From Desulfoprunum sp. (GTDB lineage: Bacteria; Desulfobacterota; Desulfobulbia; Desulfobulbales; Desulfocapsaceae), in NCBI GenBank assembly GCA_030696435.1, contig JAUYSF010000364.1, positions 1 to 5,877 on the forward strand: a stretch of DNA of 5,877 nt. Reading direction: 5' to 3'. The translations under genes and the position numbers were made by a program. Positions 1 to 4,791 of the stretch are shown piece by piece. The notes under the pieces are model-generated. The model saw only the letters and a program-made list of their open reading frames with translations. It did not search any database and was not told the origin of the DNA. How positions within the stretch are numbered: the first letter of the stretch is position 1; every line of letters starts with the position of its first letter.

Positions 1-922
1 TGTCATTGGCTACAAAAATTCTATTGAAAGTATAGGCTGTAACAAACAGATCGTCAATTCGAATCCGGCAAATGTCATACTGTCCGGCGAAAAGGATATC
101 TTCTATAACTCCGGTGCCATTACCGTCTTTTTCCAGAACCAACGCCTCGGCCCGTACACTGATATCATAGCCGTTTTCGGTGGCCTGTTCCGGGATGGCA
201 AAAAACGGGAAATACCGCCGGGGGATCGTGTTCACATGGCCGAGAAAGGCGGCCACCCGCGCGGAGGCCGGTTCATTGTAGACCTTCTGGACATCGTCAT
301 ATTGGCAGAGAACACCGTCGAGGAGGATGCCGATCCGGTCCGACATCATGAAGGCCTCCTGCAGATCATGGGTCACACTGATGATGGTGATCGTGTACTC
401 CTTCTGAAAGGCACGGATAAATTCGGCCGTGCCGCTCTTGAGGTTCTTATCCAGGTTGGCGAATGGCTCATCCAACAGCAGAATCGAGGGGTTGACCACC
501 ATTGCCCGGGCCAGGGCCACGCGCTGCTGCTGGCCGGCCGAAAGCTGGTTCGGAAACTGCTGGTCTTTGTCGGCAAGGCCGAAATAGTCGAGCATGGCCA
601 TGACCTTTTCTTTGATCACGATTCTGGCCATCTTGCGGGTCTTAAGACCAAAGGCGACATTATCGAAGACCGTCATGGTCGGAAAGAGGACATAATCCTG
701 AAAGACCAGGATAGCCGGATTGTGCAGGAGGTCGGCTTGCGAGCGGATGCTGCCGGAATCCGGCTGCTCAAGACCGGCGATGAGTTTCAACAGGGTGGTT
801 TTCCCCGCCCCGGACGGACCGATGATCGAAACCAGCTCCCCTTGGGCGACTGAAAAAGAGACATTTTCCAGGATCCGCTGGCCCTGATAGTCTTTGCACA
901 CCGCGTCTATTGTAAGAAACAT
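1..922 (-). CDS. ABC transporter ATP-binding protein, PotA/FbpC/CysA type (3' end cut by window)
   Basis: Cytoplasmic ATPase subunit that would power an importer. I translated 307 codons from the ATG at 922; the frame is open to the left edge. Seen in order: Walker A GPSGAGKT (residues 35-42), Q-loop Q75 in FQDYVLFP, signature LSAGQQQR (128-134, with Ala for the usual second Gly), Walker B ILLLDEP (147-153), D-loop ANLD, and switch His185 in VTHD. After about residue 230 comes a TOBE-like regulatory domain ([10 protein letters not shown], then [13 protein letters not shown]). The FQDY-LFP Q-loop plus TOBE place it with polyamine, iron, sulfate or thiamine-type importers; the substrate cannot be read from the ATPase. 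Family members are about 350 residues, so perhaps 40 are missing. The start overlaps the upstream kinase by 16 bases, with GAGG at 930-927 as ribosome binding site, indicating translational coupling. Permease and binding protein are not visible and may lie further left. Confidence 0.93.
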   Translation of the reverse strand, partial: MFLTIDAVCKDYQGQRILENVSFSVAQGELVSIIGPSGAGKTTLLKLIAGLEQPDSGSIRSQADLLHNPAILVFQDYVLFPTMTVFDNVAFGLKTRKMARIVIKEKVMAMLDYFGLADKDQQFPNQLSAGQQQRVALARAMVVNPSILLLDEPFANLDKNLKSGTAEFIRAFQKEYTITIISVTHDLQEAFMMSDRIGILLDGVLCQYDDVQKVYNEPASARVAAFLGHVNTIPRRYFPFFAIPEQATENGYDISVRAEALVLEKDGNGTGVIEDILFAGQYDICRIRIDDLFVTAYTFNRIFVAND

Positions 923-1863
923 CGGGCCTCATTCAGGTAGGAGACAATTTTTCGAAAGGTGGCGTCACTTGCAAGCGCCCTGTTTTTACCGGTGTATTCA
1001 TGCCAGGCCATATAGCACCAACTCAAGGCCCGCAGCAGGATCACTCGCTCCATGAATGCGGTCTTTTCCTGCAGTTCTGCAAGCGAGATGTCAAGGCCCA
1101 GTGCCTGTCTGTAAGCAGAGAGAAAATCTTTTTTGGCCTCTTCGCTCAGCCGGCAATCGGTCTTCCAGAGGGTCGTGGTCGGCACCAGAAAGTGGGCGAG
1201 ATCCTGGTAACGGCAGGACACCACGGCTTTTTCCCAATCAACAAGGCAGGACCTGACCGGATTAATCAGAAAATTACCGGAATTCACCTCGGTATTGACC
1301 ACACACAGGGAGTCACCTGCGAACAGCGAGGCTGAGCTTTGGGCAAGTGCCATAATCTTGTCGTGATAACCCAGAAGAAGGGCCCGGACATCGCTATAGC
1401 GCGCGCCATCATACCGCTGAATCAGGCCCAGGGATTCAGCGGCAATGTCACGGACGGGATCGGCCTGCACGATCAGTCGCGGATCGGTCGGCAGGGCGTG
1501 GATACGGGCGAATATCCCGGCGGCGGTGTCGAGGTCTTGGGCATAGTCCAGAGTTCGACCGGGGATATATTCCATAAGCAGGACACCTTTGCCGAGAACG
1601 CCACCATCAAGACTATAGCGATACGGCCGGGGTGTGACTCCCGAGGGATAGACCGCCTCAAGGACCATGAATTCATACTCGATCTGGTTGGCCAAACCGA
1701 GTTGCGTGCCGTGGTTGATCCGGAAGATAAAGTCGTTTTCACCATCGGAAACACGATAATTCTCATTATATTCGCCGGCCTCGAGAAAGGAGCAGTGCAA
1801 ATCCCCAGTGAGCCAGCCGTTTCGTCTGATATATGAAAGTACCTGGGCTGATTTATCCGTCAT
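907..1863 (-). CDS. APH/choline-kinase-like phosphotransferase with altered catalytic loop
   Basis: A 318-residue protein of the protein-kinase-like APH fold (aminoglycoside phosphotransferase / choline kinase family), expected to transfer phosphate from ATP to a small-molecule hydroxyl in the cytoplasm. Visible: nucleotide loop LEAGEYNENYRV (27-38), FIFRIN strand (45-50), helix-C glutamate near E64, hinge LMEYIPGRTL (96-105), catalytic loop NTEVNSGNFLI (190-200), metal-binding LVDWE (D209), and a DLA motif (221-223). The catalytic loop is odd: the family's HGDxxxxN reads N-T-E-x-x-x-x-N, so His is Asn and the catalytic Asp is Glu192, while Asn197 and D209 remain. Length is normal and the frame intact, so this looks like a divergent subfamily, not decay. 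It is the first gene of an operon with the ABC ATPase, suggesting phosphorylation of the imported compound (inference; choline, thiamine or an amino alcohol are possible). No strong Shine-Dalgarno precedes the ATG at 1863. Confidence 0.85.
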   Translation of the reverse strand: MTDKSAQVLSYIRRNGWLTGDLHCSFLEAGEYNENYRVSDGENDFIFRINHGTQLGLANQIEYEFMVLEAVYPSGVTPRPYRYSLDGGVLGKGVLLMEYIPGRTLDYAQDLDTAAGIFARIHALPTDPRLIVQADPVRDIAAESLGLIQRYDGARYSDVRALLLGYHDKIMALAQSSASLFAGDSLCVVNTEVNSGNFLINPVRSCLVDWEKAVVSCRYQDLAHFLVPTTTLWKTDCRLSEEAKKDFLSAYRQALGLDISLAELQEKTAFMERVILLRALSWCYMAWHEYTGKNRALASDATFRKIVSYLNEARCFLQ

Positions 1864-1886
1864 TTGACACTCTGCGCATCCCTTTT

Positions 1887-1903
1887 GGTCTTCCTGGAAG
1901 ACC
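1887..1903. promoter_or_regulatory. Perfect 8+8 dyad downstream of the kinase promoter; operator or leader hairpin
   Basis: GGTCTTCC (1887-1894) and GGAAGACC (1896-1903) are perfect inverted arms around one central T. The dyad lies about +8 to +24 from the predicted minus-strand start and 24 bases before the kinase ATG. That position suits a repressor operator, or an RNA hairpin in the leader. On the plus strand it is followed by TCTTATTTT and could resemble a weak terminator, but no plus-strand gene lies upstream to need one. Confidence 0.45.
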
Positions 1904-1917
1904 TCTTATTTTGCAGG

Positions 1918-1946
1918 ATTATTTCAACTGAATTCATCTCTTACAA
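1918..1946 (-). promoter_or_regulatory. Candidate sigma-70 promoter of the kinase-ABC operon
   Basis: On the minus strand, TTGTAA (1946-1941; 4 of 6 matches to TTGACA) is followed by exactly 17 bases and AATAAT (1923-1918; 5 of 6 matches to TATAAT). The predicted transcript would start near 1911, giving a leader of about 48 bases. Spacing is ideal and position fits, but this is a hand-found match in AT-rich sequence. Confidence 0.5.
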
Positions 1947-2099
1947 CAAATAAAAATACACTACCTACCCCTTCTCATCCATCATTTCATCCGTTATACC
2001 GGTATTGAGCGGAAGAAAAACAGGATTGGAGGGACATTACAGCCTGCCCCGAACTTCTCCATAGGAGTCGTCAAAAAACTCCTGAAAAACGAACTTCAT

Positions 2100-2123
2100 C
2101 GGAAAATCGGAGAATATTTTCCG
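2100..2123. promoter_or_regulatory. Inverted repeat at enhancer distance from the sigma-54 promoter
   Basis: CGGAAAAT (2100-2107) and ATTTTCCG (2116-2123) are perfect 8-base arms separated by 8 bases. The centre is about 140 bases upstream of the predicted sigma-54 start near 2253, within the usual 100-200 base range of bacterial enhancer-binding proteins. It is a candidate site for a PrsR-like activator; binding is inference. Confidence 0.35.
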
Positions 2124-2225
2124 GAAATAAGGATTTTTTAGCCTGCATTGATTTTCGCACTAAACTCACGCAAGATAACCTCATGATACATGGTGACATA
2201 AATTGAATATTCTGAAATTCTTTCT

Positions 2226-2242
2226 TTGGCCAGAATTTTGCA
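2226..2242 (+). promoter_or_regulatory. Candidate sigma-54 (-24/-12) promoter of the PEP-CTERM gene
   Basis: TTGGCCAGAATTTTGCA matches the YTGGCACGrNNNTTGCW consensus at every informative base except the CA in place of AC after TGGC. The invariant GG (2228-2229) and GC (2240-2241) are exactly 10 bases apart. Transcription would start near 2253, leaving a leader of about 54 bases before the ATG. No better sigma-70 site was found. Sigma-54 with PrsK/PrsR is known to drive PEP-CTERM genes in several lineages, which supports the call. Confidence 0.6.
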
Positions 2243-2292
2243 TGGAATGAGTTGCAGTATATTCCATCACGCTTTAGCGTAAAAGTGAGTAC

Positions 2293-2300
2293 AGGGAGAG
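2293..2300 (+). promoter_or_regulatory. Ribosome binding site of the PEP-CTERM gene
   Basis: AGGGAGAG ends 6 bases before the ATG at 2307. It decides for 2307 over the ATG at 2302, which lies closer and opens only a two-codon frame. Confidence 0.75.
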
Positions 2301-2306
2301 AATGAA

Positions 2307-2993
2307 ATGAAAAAGAAATTTTTAGCAACATATTTGACAGGATTGATGATACTTGCCTCGATGGGGATTGCCAGCGCAAGTTCAATTGATGTTGGATTTA
2401 ATCGAGTTACAGCTAATGTTCCACTAAACATTGGTAGTCAATTACACCTTAGTATTCTTGATGAGGGATCGGCAGGTGCTCAATATTCAATAGATATTGA
2501 TGCAAACCAAGTTTTGTTTATATTCACTAATGTCATAGGAGTTTCTTCCAACATTAGCGAAATCTATATTGACGATGGCGATCTCGCTTTTGATCGTGAT
2601 CAAATAATAAATAGCATATCTGGAACTACTAATTTTACTTCAGGAGCCAATCCGAGCAATTTGCCAGGAGCAAATCTTCTTAGTCCTGACTTTGAGGCTA
2701 ATCCTGATCTTTCCATAGACGCACAAGGAGGTTCGTCGCTTGGCATAAACGCACCCGAGGATATACTAGGAATAGTCTTCGATGTATCTCCGAGCGTCTC
2801 TATTTTGAACAACATTAAGGCTGCATTGATCTCTGGTGATTTAAGAATTGGATTACATGTAAGAGCTATTGATAATGTCACGAGTGATGCATATGTAAAC
2901 ACTTCGCCCGTTCCCGAGCCAGCCACCATGTTCCTCTTCGGCACGAGCCTTGTCGGTCTGGTTGGTGCTGTTCGCAAACGCGGAAAAAAATAA
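2307..2993 (+). CDS. Secreted PEP-CTERM sorting domain protein
   Basis: A 228-residue exported protein. Residues 1-24 form a Sec signal peptide: KKK, a hydrophobic core, and an ASA cleavage site after A24. The C-terminus is a textbook PEP-CTERM tag: VPEPATM (202-208) with PEP at 203-205, a hydrophobic segment to about 221, and a basic tail RKRGKK. Known role of the tag: recognition by an exosortase (EpsH/XrtA type) for removal or transfer at the membrane, linked to exopolysaccharide or biofilm matrix. No exosortase is encoded here. The passenger (25-200) has no cysteine, is rich in Ser, Asn, Asp and Ile, and looks beta-rich; its NQVLF-F, IYIDDGDL and LRIGLHVRAI strings resemble a recurrent PEP-CTERM passenger type without known function. 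The body is AT-rich (21 of 60 G+C at 2401-2460) while the tag-coding stretch is GC-rich (52 of 82 at 2902-2983). It is transcribed alone, between a sigma-54-like promoter and an intrinsic terminator. Confidence 0.92.
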   Translation: MKKKFLATYLTGLMILASMGIASASSIDVGFNRVTANVPLNIGSQLHLSILDEGSAGAQYSIDIDANQVLFIFTNVIGVSSNISEIYIDDGDLAFDRDQIINSISGTTNFTSGANPSNLPGANLLSPDFEANPDLSIDAQGGSSLGINAPEDILGIVFDVSPSVSILNNIKAALISGDLRIGLHVRAIDNVTSDAYVNTSPVPEPATMFLFGTSLVGLVGAVRKRGKK

Positions 2994-3021
2994 TCTCATT
3001 TCATTATCACCCAAGTCTTTC

Positions 3022-3052
3022 AAGGCAGAGTCGTTGTGACTCTGCCTTTTTT
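3022..3052 (+). terminator. Intrinsic terminator after the PEP-CTERM gene
   Basis: AAGGCAGAGTC (3022-3032) pairs perfectly with GACTCTGCCTT (3038-3048) around a GTTGT loop, followed directly by a T run. It starts 29 bases after the stop codon and insulates the following genes from this transcript. Confidence 0.9.
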
Positions 3053-3147
3053 ATTGCCATTCGCACATGCAGGAAAGGCACTTCCTCTGCGCCAGCCCGG
3101 AATTCTTCCCCGCAAAAAGAATAACAGAGGAAAGGTCAAGGTGCTTT

Positions 3148-3156
3148 TGGTATACT
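3148..3156 (+). promoter_or_regulatory. Candidate extended -10 promoter placing the start at the DUF2868 ATG
   Basis: TGGTATACT is an extended -10 element (TGn plus TATACT, 5 of 6 matches to TATAAT). No good -35 lies 16-18 bases upstream, which extended -10 promoters can tolerate. With the hexamer ending at 3156 taken as -7, the +1 falls at 3163, the A of the chosen ATG. No Shine-Dalgarno is present between them, so the message may be leaderless. The upstream gene is terminated at 3052, so a promoter is needed in this stretch. Confidence 0.4.
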
Positions 3157-3162
3157 TCCCCC

Positions 3163-4746
3163 ATGAAACTTCTCTGGAACTACAAGGATATCTTCGATCT
3201 CGAATATTTTCTCCACAAAGACTCGACCGCCCACACCGAGTCTTTGAGCCAGAGAGACCGTGCTGTTTTCCTCCAGCAAATCGAACCCTCACTCCACCAG
3301 AGCCCAAAAGGCCAGGAACGGTTGTTTATCCTGCGCACCTGGCTTGAACACCGACGCAAGACGGAATTCGGGGCAACGGACAGTCTGAGTCCGGGGGCGC
3401 TCTTCGCCGAGGCCCACCGTACCCTGCGGCTGATCTGTCTCGTCATCGGCCTGTTCTTCGGTTCCATCGCCGGTCTGACCTTTTTCAACTATGCCGGGAC
3501 CACCCCGGTCAACATCTTCTCGTTTTTCGTTTTCTTTATCCTCACCCAGATCGCCATACTCCTGCTGCTCATCATCTCCTTCGTTCTCCGTTATCTGCTG
3601 CGCGGAAAAATCGTTTCTCTGCCGCTGGGCATACGGATCATGGGCGGATTGACCACAAAGACCATTCTCTGGGGCCATCGCAACATCCTCGGCAGGATGT
3701 GGGCAGAGTCGAGAGACAGTCTCGCCGCCTCTCTCGGCCTGCTCAAAGGCAACCAACGGATCTATGGCACACTATTTTTCTGGCCGATCTTTGTCCTCAC
3801 GCAGCTCCTGGCCATCGGTGCCAATGCCGGCGTACTGGCCGCCACGCTGTTCAGGATCCTGACAAGTGACGTGGCCTTCGGCTGGCAGTCGACTGTCCAG
3901 TTCAGCGGCCGCACCTTGTTCGCCTTCGTACAACTGATCAGTCTGCCCTGGTCCTGGTTCATCCCCGGGGACTTCGCCCACCCTTCCCTCACAGCCATCG
4001 AAGGCAGTCGGATCATCCTCAAAGACGGCATTTCCCATCTCGCTACCCGTGATCTGGTCTCCTGGTGGCCATTTCTGATCCTGTGTCTCCTGGTCTATGG
4101 CCTGCTGCCCCGCGTTGTTCTCTACTTTCTGGCCATATACATGCAGTACAGGAGCCTCATGGAACTGCGATTCCAGCATGCCCCCTGCAACCGTCTGCTG
4201 CAGAGGATGCAGACACCACAGGTCTCGACCCAGGCTGCACCGGAATTCGAGCAATTACAGGAAAAGCTGCGATCTGATCAACCCTCCGCTGCAGATCCCG
4301 GCCCTGCCGCCAAACAGCCTTCTCTTACCCCCGTACTGGTGCTCATTCCTGATGATATTTACCCACTCGATGAAGAACGGATACAGCATCTCCTTGAAAA
4401 TCGTGGTTTCACGATTGCCGAGCAGATCAGATTCATGGAAAATTACGATACCGACCGCGAGCTCCTTGAAACCCTCGCTGAACACGACTGGTCGAAAACC
4501 GAGGGGATAGTCATCCTCATGGAATCCTGGATGCCGCCACTGGTCGCCTTTCTTTCTTTCCTCGGCGAGATCCGCCGAGCCATCGGTCCGGATATCCCCA
4601 TCGCAGTCGAACTTCTTGGAAAACCTGCAGCAGATGCCATTCCGGCCGCTGTCTCAACGGTCGACCGGGCTATCTGGGCCAAAAAAATCACGGCCCTGGG
4701 AGATCCCTGCCTGTCGCTGGAACCCCTCAGGGAGACCGTGGCATGA
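3163..4746 (+). CDS. DUF2868 domain membrane protein, partner of the downstream GTPase
   Basis: A 527-residue polytopic inner-membrane protein of unknown biochemical function. I recognise the DUF2868 pattern: a soluble N-terminus (1-85), SPGALFAEAHRTLR before the first membrane helix (about 90-110), NYAGTTPVN, a second helix (118-142), a third after GNQRIYGTLFFWP (203-230), the conserved SDVAFGWQSTVQ, PWSWFIP and EGSR segments, then WWPFLILCLLVYGLLPRVVLYFL (301-323) as a fourth helix. A Pro/Gln/Ala linker (about 350-388) leads to a cytosolic C-terminal domain (TPVLVLIPDDIYP, VILMESWMPP). The frame extends up to ATG 3067, but those 32 extra residues are not membrane-protein-like, lack a ribosome site and would begin just past the terminator; MKLLWNYKDIFDLEYFL at 3163 is a better N-terminus. 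It lies 45 bases before, and in the same frame as, a GTPase/DUF3482 gene, its usual partner, suggesting a membrane-bound complex (inference). Confidence 0.85.
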   Translation: MKLLWNYKDIFDLEYFLHKDSTAHTESLSQRDRAVFLQQIEPSLHQSPKGQERLFILRTWLEHRRKTEFGATDSLSPGALFAEAHRTLRLICLVIGLFFGSIAGLTFFNYAGTTPVNIFSFFVFFILTQIAILLLLIISFVLRYLLRGKIVSLPLGIRIMGGLTTKTILWGHRNILGRMWAESRDSLAASLGLLKGNQRIYGTLFFWPIFVLTQLLAIGANAGVLAATLFRILTSDVAFGWQSTVQFSGRTLFAFVQLISLPWSWFIPGDFAHPSLTAIEGSRIILKDGISHLATRDLVSWWPFLILCLLVYGLLPRVVLYFLAIYMQYRSLMELRFQHAPCNRLLQRMQTPQVSTQAAPEFEQLQEKLRSDQPSAADPGPAAKQPSLTPVLVLIPDDIYPLDEERIQHLLENRGFTIAEQIRFMENYDTDRELLETLAEHDWSKTEGIVILMESWMPPLVAFLSFLGEIRRAIGPDIPIAVELLGKPAADAIPAAVSTVDRAIWAKKITALGDPCLSLEPLRETVA

Positions 4747-4777
4747 ACAACACCAACCCTTTCAAGGTTAGCAACAC

Positions 4778-4783
4778 AGAGGA
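4778..4783 (+). promoter_or_regulatory. Ribosome binding site of the GTPase gene
   Basis: AGAGGA lies 8 bases before the ATG at 4792 and fixes that start; the next in-frame ATG, codon 8, falls immediately before the P-loop and would truncate the first strand. Confidence 0.7.
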
Positions 4784-4791
4784 CCAAGACG

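Larger units (their letters stand above)
1864..2306. other. Divergent intergenic region, 443 bases, no convincing gene
   Basis: AT-rich spacer between the minus-strand kinase operon and the plus-strand PEP-CTERM gene. Besides the promoters and two main dyads listed separately it holds: a 10-base palindrome ATACCGGTAT (1996-2005); an inverted repeat AGGAGT/ACTCCT (2063-2068 and 2078-2083, 9-base loop); the direct repeat CGAACTTC at 2050-2057 and 2090-2097, 40 bases apart; and a short ACGC-TTTA-GCGT hairpin (2269-2280) in the predicted leader of the plus-strand gene. I see no tRNA, known riboswitch or credible small CDS here. Confidence 0.6.

Noticed and set aside
236..853. 205-codon open frame on the plus strand
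   Set aside because: It lies entirely antisense to the ABC ATPase, whose Walker, signature and switch motifs are all on the minus strand. The translated product shows no recognisable domain and the frame is a codon-bias shadow.
1339..1836. 165-codon plus-strand frame opposite the kinase
   Set aside because: Antisense to an intact APH-fold gene, with no ribosome site or family resemblance.
1887..1910. Dyad followed by TCTTATTTT as a plus-strand terminator
   Set aside because: No plus-strand gene precedes it, the T tract is interrupted, and its place just after a minus-strand promoter is better explained as an operator or leader hairpin.
1996..2005. Palindrome ATACCGGTAT as an operator
   Set aside because: Ten-base palindromes are common by chance in a 443-base spacer and this one is not aligned with either predicted promoter; kept only as a note.
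2071..2385. 104-codon minus-strand frame across the intergenic region and the PEP-CTERM start
   Set aside because: It overlaps the signal-peptide coding region and the sigma-54 promoter, and the product is low-complexity without any domain.
3067..3162. Upstream start that would lengthen the DUF2868 protein by 32 residues
   Set aside because: It lacks a ribosome site, starts just after the terminator, spans the candidate promoter, and adds residues not typical of the family's N-terminus.
4744..4791. In-frame TGA between the DUF2868 and GTPase genes as a readthrough or selenocysteine codon
   Set aside because: Both genes share a frame and the 15 codons between have no further stop, but this occurs by chance fairly often. 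The GTPase has its own ribosome site, I see no SECIS-like hairpin, and the two proteins are separately encoded in relatives.
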